Origin: Bacteroidaceae bacterium
GTDB lineage: Bacteria > Bacteroidota > Bacteroidia > Bacteroidales > Bacteroidaceae
NCBI GenBank assembly: GCA_017642425.1
Contig: JAGCPB010000058.1
Span: 1 to 59,105, forward strand
Length of the DNA: 59,105 nt
Direction: 5' to 3'
Under the pieces are notes generated by a model, which made no database searches, was not told the DNA's origin, and saw nothing but the letters and a program-made list of their open reading frames with translations. This document shows positions 52,762-59,105 of this stretch, piece by piece (position 1 is the stretch's first letter; the number at the start of each line of letters is the position of its first letter). Position numbers and translations under genes: made by a program.

Positions 52762-54069
52762 TTATTCCTCTCTGGTTATCCTTGCGCCAAGCGCGTTAAG
52801 ACGACCGTCAATATTCTGATATCCACGGTCTATCTGACCTATGTTGTCTATGCGGCTTGTGCCTTTTGCAGACATGGCAGCAATAAGCAAAGCTATACCG
52901 GCACGTATATCGGGCGATGACATACGGCGTGCCACCAGCGGGAACTGGCGGTCATGGCCTATAACCACCACACGGTGCGGGTCGCACAGTATCACCTGAG
53001 CACCCATATCTATCAGCTTGTCCACAAAGAACAGGCGGCTCTCAAACATTTTCTGATGTATGAGCACGCTGCCTTTTGCCTGGGTTGCCGTTACAAGCAA
53101 TACACTCAAAAGGTCTGGCGTAAGTCCCGGCCAGGGAGCGTCGGCCAGCGTCATTATGGAGCCGTCTATGAAAGAATCTATCTGGTAATGTTCCTGGGCG
53201 GGAACATATATGTCATCTCCGCGCTGCTCCATCTGTATGCCCAGACGGGCAAAGCTCTCCGGGATTATACCCAGGTTCTGATATGAGACATCCTTGATGG
53301 TTATCTCACTCTGCGTCATGGCGGCCATACCTATGAAACTGCCCACCTCAATCATATCGGGCAATACCTTATGAGAGGTCCCGTGAAGTTCCTTGACTCC
53401 GGTTATGATGAGCAGGTTACTGCCTATACCGTCTATCCTTGCACCCATGCGCACCAGCATACGGCAAAGCTGCTGTACGTAAGGTTCACAGGCTGCATTG
53501 TAAATTGTAGTCACGCCATCGGCCAGAACAGCAGCCATAATGATATTGGCTGTACCGGTTACCGATGCCTCATCCAGAAGCATGTAAGTGCCTTTAAGGC
53601 GGTCTGCCTTAAGCTCATAATAGCCACGCTCCTCATTCAGCACGAATGTGGCGCCAAGCGCCTGGAATCCCTTGATATGGGTATCAACGCGGCGGCGGCC
53701 TATCTTGTCACCACCCGGTTTGCTCACCGTGGCGTGCCCCAGACGGGCCAGCAGCGGACCAAGCAACATAACAGAACCGCGGAGTCCCGCACTGCGCTTT
53801 ACAAAGTCCATACTCCCGGCATAGCCGCGGTCTATGGCATCGGCCTTGAATGACCAGCATCCGGGAGCGGTGTTGTTGACTTTCACCCCCAGATTGGCCA
53901 TCATGTCAATCAGGTTCCTTACATCCAGGATATCGGGAACGTTCTGCACCGTCACCTCATCCTGAGTAAGCAGTACTGCACAAAGTATCTGCAGGACCTC
54001 ATTCTTGGCGCCCTGCGGACAGATGGTCCCGTTGAGTCTGTGACCTCCCTCTACAAGAAATGACGGCAT
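52762..54069 (-). CDS. murA: UDP-N-acetylglucosamine 1-carboxyvinyltransferase, Asp-loop form
   Basis: The 435-residue enzyme starts peptidoglycan synthesis by adding enolpyruvate to UDP-GlcNAc. K22-N23 of the N-terminal G-A-K-N-E-V motif is conserved. The active-site loop reads S-K-P-G-G-D121-K-I-G-R-R-R-V-D, where E. coli has P-G-G-C115. The Asp in this place is known from naturally fosfomycin-resistant MurA enzymes. It lies 4 bases ahead of rimM and 6 bases behind the DUF4290 gene. Confidence 0.95.
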   Translation of the reverse strand: MPSFLVEGGHRLNGTICPQGAKNEVLQILCAVLLTQDEVTVQNVPDILDVRNLIDMMANLGVKVNNTAPGCWSFKADAIDRGYAGSMDFVKRSAGLRGSVMLLGPLLARLGHATVSKPGGDKIGRRRVDTHIKGFQALGATFVLNEERGYYELKADRLKGTYMLLDEASVTGTANIIMAAVLADGVTTIYNAACEPYVQQLCRMLVRMGARIDGIGSNLLIITGVKELHGTSHKVLPDMIEVGSFIGMAAMTQSEITIKDVSYQNLGIIPESFARLGIQMEQRGDDIYVPAQEHYQIDSFIDGSIMTLADAPWPGLTPDLLSVLLVTATQAKGSVLIHQKMFESRLFFVDKLIDMGAQVILCDPHRVVVIGHDRQFPLVARRMSSPDIRAGIALLIAAMSAKGTSRIDNIGQIDRGYQNIDGRLNALGARITREE

Positions 54070-54075
54070 AATCTA

Positions 54076-54681
54076 TCAATATCTGCGTTTGTTCTTTTTC
54101 TTTCCGTGTTGCTGCTGGCGCTGCTGGGGCGGAGCCTGAGCGAACTGCACGTTCAGATCACCCTCCTGCAGGCTGAGACGGCCATTAGAGAAGTATGCCA
54201 GGTCATCGGCTATGCGCTCGTCGCTTACCATCTCCTTGTTCCAGGTCATAAGGTCCTTTTTCATCTGCACGGCAAGCAGGCGTACCAGTTGGCTGCGCTC
54301 CGGACCCTCGGGCATGGAGACCGCAACCTTTACCAGTGACGGCAGTATGTGGCCGTAATGGCGGTAACGGATATCACCTGCCGGATAGTCAATATGGTCA
54401 GGTTTCTGCTGAGTCTTTTCCAGGCGGGTTATCTCAAACGGATAGTCTATATCAAGTTTGTAATCCGACATGAATGCCAGATGATCCCACAGCTTGCCCT
54501 GGAAATCAGGGACATCGCGCAGTGTGGGGAACATGCTCCCCATAATGTTGATGATGGTATTGGCGCAACGCTGACGCTCCGCACGATCCGGAATCGTGAC
54601 GGCATACTCCACCATCTCCTGTACGGCGCGTCCGTACTCGGGCATCGGCATTTTCTCTCGTTGTGTATTGTAGTTCATCAA
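54076..54681 (-). CDS. DUF4290 protein
   Basis: A 201-residue soluble protein matching the DUF4290 family of Bacteroidetes: M-N-Y-N-T-Q-R near the start, P-E-Y-G-R-x-V-Q, R-x-x-x-A-x-x-I-I-N-I-M-G and W-D-H-L-A-F-M-S-D-Y. The C-terminus is Gln/Lys-rich (Q-Q-R-Q-Q-Q-H-G-K-K-K-N-K-R-R-Y), suggesting contact with nucleic acid. Function unknown. It overlaps tsaB by 4 bases and precedes murA, a conserved order that hints at a core role. Confidence 0.8.
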   Translation of the reverse strand: MMNYNTQREKMPMPEYGRAVQEMVEYAVTIPDRAERQRCANTIINIMGSMFPTLRDVPDFQGKLWDHLAFMSDYKLDIDYPFEITRLEKTQQKPDHIDYPAGDIRYRHYGHILPSLVKVAVSMPEGPERSQLVRLLAVQMKKDLMTWNKEMVSDERIADDLAYFSNGRLSLQEGDLNVQFAQAPPQQRQQQHGKKKNKRRY

Positions 54682-55367
54682 ACCAGTTTTTTAGGTTTAA
54701 CAGCTATGAAATCTTTCAGATAATAGGGCTCAAAATAGGCCACGTCACGGAATTCCGCATGGTTAAATGACTGCTCGGCAAGCGGGAACATCCAACGGGC
54801 CTCCGGATTCACGTCATCCAGGAAATGGGCGTTAGGGTGATTGATTGTCTCGCGGCACTTGGCGGAACCGTTACCCATGAACCATACAGGATGCCTGTCA
54901 AGATACTCTTTGTAAGTGTCGCCGTCAACAATGTCTGCCCGTATCTCACGGACCTCATTGAGGGCGCGGTCATATACTGCGCTATAGACCTCCATACGGC
55001 GGGCATCAATCATAGGACACAGTAAAGCGTCATCGGGCAGTTCCAAGCTTAAGAGCGGCTGCACGCATAGGAGCTTGAGGGTTGATACCGATATCAGCTT
55101 GAGCCCACGGCCGTAACAAACGCCCTTGGCCATTGACACGCCTATGCGCAGGCCTGTATATGAACCCGGTCCCTCACTCACGGCAACGGCATCAAGTTTG
55201 AGCCCACGGCTGTCTATAAGCGCCAGCGCCTCATCAACCAGAACACCCAATGACACGGCATTGTTGTGGCCCTCGCGGTCAGCCTTGTCAAACACCAGCT
55301 GCCCCTCATCACTCACCGCCACCGAACAGCCTTCGGTAGCTGACTCTATATGCAGAATTACACTCAT
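54678..55367 (-). CDS. tsaB: tRNA threonylcarbamoyladenosine biosynthesis protein TsaB
   Basis: A 229-residue ASKHA-fold protein, the partner of TsaD in making the t6A modification of tRNA. The N-terminal I-L-H-I-E-S-A-T-E-G-C-S-V-A and the G-P-G-S-Y-T-G-L-R-I-G motif (near 68) are diagnostic. It heads the leftward operon that reaches the NSS transporter at 47338. A promoter variant (TATCTTCG, minus strand, 55390-55383) precedes it by about 15 bases. Confidence 0.94.
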   Translation of the reverse strand: MSVILHIESATEGCSVAVSDEGQLVFDKADREGHNNAVSLGVLVDEALALIDSRGLKLDAVAVSEGPGSYTGLRIGVSMAKGVCYGRGLKLISVSTLKLLCVQPLLSLELPDDALLCPMIDARRMEVYSAVYDRALNEVREIRADIVDGDTYKEYLDRHPVWFMGNGSAKCRETINHPNAHFLDDVNPEARWMFPLAEQSFNHAEFRDVAYFEPYYLKDFIAVKPKKLV

Positions 55368-55409
55368 ATCCCTATTAACTTGCGAAGATAAGGATATTTT
55401 TCCAAAGGA

Positions 55410-55452
55410 AAAGGCCGTATCGGGACCTAATTGATGCCCCGATACGGCCTTT
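55410..55452 (-). terminator. Terminator behind rubrerythrin
   Basis: A perfect 15-bp stem (55410-55424 with 55438-55452) around a 13-base loop, T-rich on both flanks when read on either strand. It separates the rubrerythrin gene from the tsaB promoter. Confidence 0.88.
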
Positions 55453-55479
55453 AAACCGTTTTAACGTAATATTACGTGA

Positions 55480-56034
55480 TTATTTACCGAAATAACGTTT
55501 GTAAAGAGCTTCGAATCCCTTTCCGTGACGGGCCTCATCCTTGGCCATCTCATGAACTGTATCATGTATGGCATCCCAGTTCTGGGCCTTGGCGGTCTTG
55601 GCTATTGCCAGCTTGCCCTCGCATGCTCCGTGCTCGGCTTTCATACGTTTCTCAAGATTGGTCTTGGTGTCCCATACAACCTCACCCAGAAGCTCGGCAA
55701 ACTTGGCGGCATGCTCGGCCTCCTCAAAAGCGTAACGCTTGAATGCCTCGGCCACCTCGGGGTATCCCTCGCGGTCGGCCTGGCGGCTCATCGCAAGATA
55801 CATTCCCACCTCACTGCATTCGCCGTTAAACTGCATACGCAGGTCATTCACCATCTCGGCCGATCCAACCTGACCGTCGCCAAGAATATGCTCGCAGGCG
55901 AACTGCAATGATTCACCGTTCTCAATCACCTCCTTGAATTTCTCTCTGGGGGCTTTACACTGTGGGCAGCGCTCGGGTGCCTCGTCTCCTTCATGTACGT
56001 ATCCGCATACGGTGCAGATGAATTTCTTTTTCAT
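55480..56034 (-). CDS. Rubrerythrin with N-terminal rubredoxin domain (reverse type)
   Basis: A 184-residue non-heme iron protein that reduces hydrogen peroxide or oxygen in anaerobes. The rubredoxin FeS4 site lies at the N-terminus (C8-T-V-C11 and C23-P-Q-C26), ahead of the diiron four-helix domain with its E-x-x-H motifs (E-E-A-E-H-A near 118 and D-E-A-R-H near 170). Classical rubrerythrin has the order reversed. It is a single gene with its own promoter and terminator. Confidence 0.92.
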   Translation of the reverse strand: MKKKFICTVCGYVHEGDEAPERCPQCKAPREKFKEVIENGESLQFACEHILGDGQVGSAEMVNDLRMQFNGECSEVGMYLAMSRQADREGYPEVAEAFKRYAFEEAEHAAKFAELLGEVVWDTKTNLEKRMKAEHGACEGKLAIAKTAKAQNWDAIHDTVHEMAKDEARHGKGFEALYKRYFGK

Positions 56035-56073
56035 AATCCTTCTTTATTAATTGGTTTGTTAATTGTCTGTCTG

Positions 56074-56081
56074 CAAATATA
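56074..56081 (-). promoter_or_regulatory. -7 element of the rubrerythrin gene
   Basis: TATATTTG on the minus strand is a perfect TAnnTTTG, with a leader of about 35 bases. It lies 2 bases from the diverging YicC promoter. Confidence 0.65.
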
Positions 56082-56083
56082 AC

Positions 56084-56091
56084 TATTTTTG
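56084..56091 (+). promoter_or_regulatory. -7 element of the yicC-gmk-nadD operon
   Basis: TATTTTTG matches TAnnTTTG and ends 21 bases before the ATG at 56113. It rules out the longer frame beginning at a TTG inside it (56089). Confidence 0.65.
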
Positions 56092-56112
56092 CAGAACAAA
56101 AGATATTTAGGC

Positions 56113-56988
56113 ATGATTCAGTCAATGACAGGATACGGCAAGGCTACGGCCGAGACCGCAAACCGCAAAGTGATAGTTGAGATCAAGTCCCTGAACAGCA
56201 AGGCTATGGATATTTCCACCAAGATTATCCCCGCTTACCGCGACAAGGAGCTTGACATTCGTTCACGCATCACGACCGCTTTGGAGCGCGGCAAGGTGGA
56301 TTTCACGATTTATGTAGACCAAAGCGCCACGCAGGGAGCACAGTCCATAAACGTTCCGGTGTTCAAGAATTACCTTAAGCAGATTGAATCCCTATCCGAT
56401 GAGACCGGACAGGACATACCCGATGACATATTCTCAGTGATACTGCGTATGCCCGAGGTACTTAGTTCCACACAGATGGAAGAAATTACTGATGAGGAGT
56501 GGCAGAGCGTATCGGCAGCCGTTGACACCGCGATATCAGCGCTTGTGGAGTACCGCAAGGCCGAGGGAGTGGCACTTGAAAAGAAGTTCCGTGAGAAAAT
56601 ATCCAACATTTCAGCCCTGCTTGCATCGGTAGAGCCGTATGAGCAGGAGCGTGTGGCCAAGATAAAGGAGCGCATCCGCACAGCAATGCAGAACACTGTA
56701 GGTAGCGACTATGATGAGAACCGCTTTGAGCAGGAGATGATATTCTACATTGAAAAGCTGGACATAAGTGAGGAGAAACAGCGTCTTACCAACCATCTGG
56801 ACTACTTCATCAAGACTCTTGAGGAGGGTCACGGCCAGGGCAAGAAGCTGGGATTCATAGCCCAGGAGATGGGACGTGAGATCAACACTCTTGGCAGCAA
56901 GAGCAACCAAGCCGAGATGCAGAACATTGTGGTCCGCATGAAAGACGAACTGGAGCAGATAAAGGAACAGGTTCTCAACGTGATGTGA
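56113..56988 (+). CDS. yicC: YicC-family endoribonuclease
   Basis: A 291-residue protein with the YicC_N opening M-I-Q-S-M-T-G-Y-G-K-A and the C-terminal DUF1732 motif (G-x-K-L-G-F-I-A-Q-E-M-G-R-E-I-N-T-L-G-S-K). YicC proteins have recently been linked to RNA cleavage in several bacteria. It overlaps no gene but its stop lies two bases before the gmk ATG, the common yicC-gmk arrangement. Confidence 0.93.
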   Translation: MIQSMTGYGKATAETANRKVIVEIKSLNSKAMDISTKIIPAYRDKELDIRSRITTALERGKVDFTIYVDQSATQGAQSINVPVFKNYLKQIESLSDETGQDIPDDIFSVILRMPEVLSSTQMEEITDEEWQSVSAAVDTAISALVEYRKAEGVALEKKFREKISNISALLASVEPYEQERVAKIKERIRTAMQNTVGSDYDENRFEQEMIFYIEKLDISEEKQRLTNHLDYFIKTLEEGHGQGKKLGFIAQEMGREINTLGSKSNQAEMQNIVVRMKDELEQIKEQVLNVM

Positions 56989-56990
56989 TT

Positions 56991-57560
56991 ATGCGCGGAA
57001 AATGTCTTATATTCTCTGCTCCTTCAGGCTCCGGCAAGTCAACCATCGTTCAGTGGCTCCTTACCCATCCGGAACTCAAGATGGTATTCTCCATATCTGC
57101 CACCAGCCGTGCCCCGCGCGGTACAGAGCAGAACGGCGTTGAGTATTTTTTCCTTACAGCCGATGAGTTCCGCGCCCGTATTGCAAAGGGTGATTTCCTG
57201 GAGTATGAGGAGGTCTATGCAGGTTGCTTTTACGGCACTCTAAAGGAGCAGGTTGAGAAACGTCTTGATGAGGGCATGAACGTGGTGTTTGACGTGGATG
57301 TGGCCGGCGGCTGCAACATCAAGGAGTACTATGGTGACCAGGCCCTGTCCATATTTATCCAGCCGCCTTCAATTGAGGAACTGGAGCGCCGCCTGATAAA
57401 CCGCGGCACTGACAGTGCGGAGATGATTGCTAAGCGTGTGGCCAAGGCCGGTTACGAACTTACCTTTGCCCCTAAATTTGACGTGGTTATTGTAAATGAT
57501 ATCCTGGAGGAGGCACAGCAGAAGGCTCTCTCCACAATCAAGTCTTTCCTTAATGTCTGA
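56991..57560 (+). CDS. gmk: Guanylate kinase
   Basis: The 189-residue kinase converts GMP to GDP. The P-loop is A-P-S-G-S-G-K-S-T (10-18), followed by S-A-T-S-R-A-P-R-G-T-E and the GMP-binding Y-G-T-L near 80, with V-V-F-D-V-D-V-A-G near 97. A GTG two codons upstream overlaps the yicC stop and I prefer the ATG at 56991. The end overlaps nadD by 8 bases. Confidence 0.95.
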   Translation: MRGKCLIFSAPSGSGKSTIVQWLLTHPELKMVFSISATSRAPRGTEQNGVEYFFLTADEFRARIAKGDFLEYEEVYAGCFYGTLKEQVEKRLDEGMNVVFDVDVAGGCNIKEYYGDQALSIFIQPPSIEELERRLINRGTDSAEMIAKRVAKAGYELTFAPKFDVVIVNDILEEAQQKALSTIKSFLNV

Positions 57561-58134
57561 CCCCATCAGAACCGCCCTTTTTGGAGGCACATTCAATCCG
57601 CTTCACAATGGTCATATAGCCATTGCAGAAAGTGTGCTTGAACAGGGCCTTGCCGATGAGGTATGGATGCTCATAACCCCCTGCAACCCATGGAAAGCAG
57701 ACCAGACACTTATGAATGACCGACTGAGATATGATATGGTGGCAGAGGCGGTCAAGGACATTAGCGGTGTGACTGCATCGGACTATGAGTTCCGCCTACC
57801 CAAACCTTCATTTACGGCCAACACGTTACGCCATATCAGCACAGATTACCCCGACCGCGAGTTCATACTCACCATCGGGGCCGACAACTGGGTCAAATTT
57901 CATGACTGGAGGGAGTCTGATTTTATTATGGACAACTACCGCATAATCATATACCCACGCCAAGGCTATCCTATAACAGATGTTCCTGAAAACGCAACAC
58001 TGCTTGACTGCCCGCTGATGGATATATCATCCACTCAGATACGCCGGATGGTAAAAAAAGGAGAACCCATAGATAAACTGGTTCCCCCTTCTGTCGCCCG
58101 GTTTATCGGGTCTGGGAATAGCCCAGAGAGATGA
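57553..58134 (+). CDS. nadD: Nicotinate-nucleotide adenylyltransferase
   Basis: A 193-residue NAD-synthesis enzyme. The nucleotidyltransferase motif is G-G-T-F-N-P-L-H-N-G-H (10-20) and the C-terminal I-S-S-T-Q-I-R signature is present. The start at 57553 overlaps the gmk stop; the frame continues upstream inside gmk but without a family match. The last 32 bases overlap the end of the converging SUI1 gene. Confidence 0.94.
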   Translation: MSDPIRTALFGGTFNPLHNGHIAIAESVLEQGLADEVWMLITPCNPWKADQTLMNDRLRYDMVAEAVKDISGVTASDYEFRLPKPSFTANTLRHISTDYPDREFILTIGADNWVKFHDWRESDFIMDNYRIIIYPRQGYPITDVPENATLLDCPLMDISSTQIRRMVKKGEPIDKLVPPSVARFIGSGNSPER

Positions 58135-58447
58135 GTTTAGCCTTAAGCTTTTCGCGGAAATCACCCTGTATTATAATCTCACCGTCCTTGGCCGAGCCTC
58201 CGCAGCCGCAGAACGTCTTAAGTGTACGGGCAAGTGATTCCATATCGGACTGGGGACCCTGGAATCCGCTTATCACTGTTACTGTTTTGCCTCCCCGTCC
58301 GTTCTTTTCAATCCGCAGGCGCAATTTCTGCTGCTGTGGCGGCAGAAGCTCCTGTTCCGGTTCCTCATCAGTCTGGTAGTTGAAGTCAGGGTTGGTGGAG
58401 TACATCACTCCCAGCCTGTCTTTCCAATCATTCGTATTCTTTCCCAT
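58103..58447 (-). CDS. SUI1/YciH-family translation factor
   Basis: A 114-residue protein with the SUI1 core (G-K-T-V-T-V-I-S-G-F-Q-G, then L-K-x-F-C-G-C-G-G-S-A-K-D-G-E-I-I-I-Q-G-D), related to eukaryotic eIF1. Bacterial members can influence start-site choice. The frame is open to 58519, but the promoter at 58465-58472 lies in it; the MGKNTNDW start at 58447 leaves a 12-base leader. Confidence 0.9.
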   Translation of the reverse strand: MGKNTNDWKDRLGVMYSTNPDFNYQTDEEPEQELLPPQQQKLRLRIEKNGRGGKTVTVISGFQGPQSDMESLARTLKTFCGCGGSAKDGEIIIQGDFREKLKAKLISLGYSQTR

Positions 58448-58464
58448 TTTGTGCGGTTTTACAG

Positions 58465-58495
58465 CAAATTTACTACTTTTGTTTGTAATATCAAC
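58465..58495 (-). promoter_or_regulatory. Promoter of the SUI1 gene
   Basis: TAAATTTG (58472-58465, minus strand) matches the -7 element, with GTTG about 19 bases upstream. It overlaps the opposite promoter at 58474-58481. Confidence 0.7.
58474..58481 (+). promoter_or_regulatory. -7 element of the fumarylacetoacetate hydrolase family gene
   Basis: TACTTTTG matches TAnnTTTG, about 46 bases before the ATG. The two -7 elements on opposite strands are one base apart, so polymerase can probably occupy only one at a time. Confidence 0.6.
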
Positions 58496-58527
58496 CAAGG
58501 CCGGGAAGACCAAAGCCAAAGTAATAA

Positions 58528-59105
58528 ATGAAAATCATCTGCGTGGGAATGAACTACTCCAGGCACAATAAAGAACTGGGGGAAACGTTATTAAAACCGG
58601 AGAGTCCGGTTATCTTCATGAAGCCGGATTCATCTATCCTGAGGAACCGCCGTCCCTTTTTCCTACCCTCCCATCTGGGCCGGGTGGACTACGAGACGGA
58701 GCTTGTGGTGAGGATAAACCGTCTGGGCAAGAGCATCAGTGCACGGTTTGCAGACCGGTACTGGGATGCAGTGACACTGGGCATAGACTTCACGGCGCGC
58801 GATATGCAGAACCAGTTCCGCAGTAAAGGTTTGCCGTGGGAGTTATGCAAAGGGTTTGACCAGTCGGCCGTGATAGGTGACTGGATTCCAAAGGATGATA
58901 TAGGAGACCTGCAGGACCTGCATTTCAGTCTTGACATAGACGGAAAGACCGTTCAACAAGGGCATACCGCCGATATGATTTTTACGGTAGCGCAGATAAT
59001 TGAGTACGTAAGCGGTTTCTGCACCCTTAAGACAGGTGACCTGATTTTTACCGGAACTCCGGTGGGAGTGGGTCCTGTAAGCATCGGCCAGCATCTGCAG
59101 GGTTT
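58528..59105 (+). CDS. Fumarylacetoacetate hydrolase-family protein, cut by the window end
   Basis: The first 192 residues are visible (MKIICVGMNYSRHNKEL...). The family landmarks are V-G-M-N-Y-x-x-H, P-V-I-F-M-K-P near 30, the metal-binding Y-E-T-E-L region (D-Y-E-T-E-L-V-V) near 55, G-x-D-F-T-A-R-D near 90 and D-L-I-F-T-G-T-P-V-G-V-G near the cut. Bacterial members include acylpyruvate hydrolases and oxaloacetate decarboxylases; which applies is not clear. The 3' end is missing. Confidence 0.9.
   Translation, partial: MKIICVGMNYSRHNKELGETLLKPESPVIFMKPDSSILRNRRPFFLPSHLGRVDYETELVVRINRLGKSISARFADRYWDAVTLGIDFTARDMQNQFRSKGLPWELCKGFDQSAVIGDWIPKDDIGDLQDLHFSLDIDGKTVQQGHTADMIFTVAQIIEYVSGFCTLKTGDLIFTGTPVGVGPVSIGQHLQG

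Noticed and set aside
56089-56112. Longer YicC start
   Set aside because: The TTG lies inside the -7 element of the promoter, and the family begins at M-I-Q-S-M-T-G-Y-G.

Overview
This 59.1 kb window comes from the chromosome of a member of the Bacteroidales. The evidence is a SusC/SusD pair, a type IX secretion (T9SS) SprA protein of 2,412 residues, T9SS-type C-terminal sorting tails, meso-diaminopimelate dehydrogenase, an ArgF'-type transcarbamylase, a NigD-like lipoprotein, DUF4290, and many promoters of the Bacteroidetes form (TTTG near -33, TAnnTTTG near -7) with no Shine-Dalgarno sequences. The family within the order cannot be fixed from the sequence alone.

Layout. 1-9.2 kb is housekeeping: aminotransferase and LptF/G permease, a START-like protein, tRNA-Met, pta-ackA, an efp-radC-DUF59-lpxH operon and rpmH. 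9.4-15.2 kb is a small SusC/SusD/lipoprotein locus without a linked hydrolase. 15.4-19.9 kb is a PASTA protein-rluD-ddl-acyltransferase-NigD operon. 19.9-23.1 kb is a DUF2007-proB-proA-argF' operon read leftward. 23.2-25.4 kb holds two tandem paralogous MORN-repeat proteins with beta-barrel-like C-termini. Then come ddh and the ruvA-sprA pair (25.5-34.3 kb).

34.3-46.4 kb is the accessory part. It carries exported proteins with T9SS-type tails: two paralogues of an unknown N-terminal family, one of which also contains two subtilase-prodomain-like units but no protease; a Big2-type protein; and a DUF3244/S74-chaperone/sorting-tail protein. It also carries a decayed locus joining the 5' part of an S74-type gene to the 3' part of a gingipain-like C25 peptidase, and a TPR-membrane-HTH regulator. 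All intact secreted-protein transcription units here are preceded by the same signal: three direct repeats of TTGTCMC at exact 11-bp spacing just upstream of a TAnnTTTG promoter. I found this array at three places (about 37.1, 40.2 and 44.2 kb) and nowhere else. It resembles the binding sites of OmpR/PhoB-type response regulators and suggests a co-regulated surface-protein set served by the T9SS, of which SprA is encoded next door. A GH3 glycosidase and the CCA-adding enzyme lie inside this region as a separate unit.

46.5-59.1 kb returns to core genes: a lipoprotein; a probable eight-gene leftward operon (tsaB, DUF4290, murA, rimM, M23 peptidase, dxr, rseP, NSS transporter); a rubrerythrin; a YicC-gmk-nadD operon; a SUI1/YciH factor; and a fumarylacetoacetate hydrolase family gene cut by the window end.

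Other points of note: an inverted copy of the 3' part of tRNA-Met directly behind the tRNA; promoters placed so close to the start codon that the mRNA should be leaderless (second MORN gene, cca); a MurA with Asp in place of the fosfomycin-target Cys; and three pairs of converging genes whose coding ends overlap.
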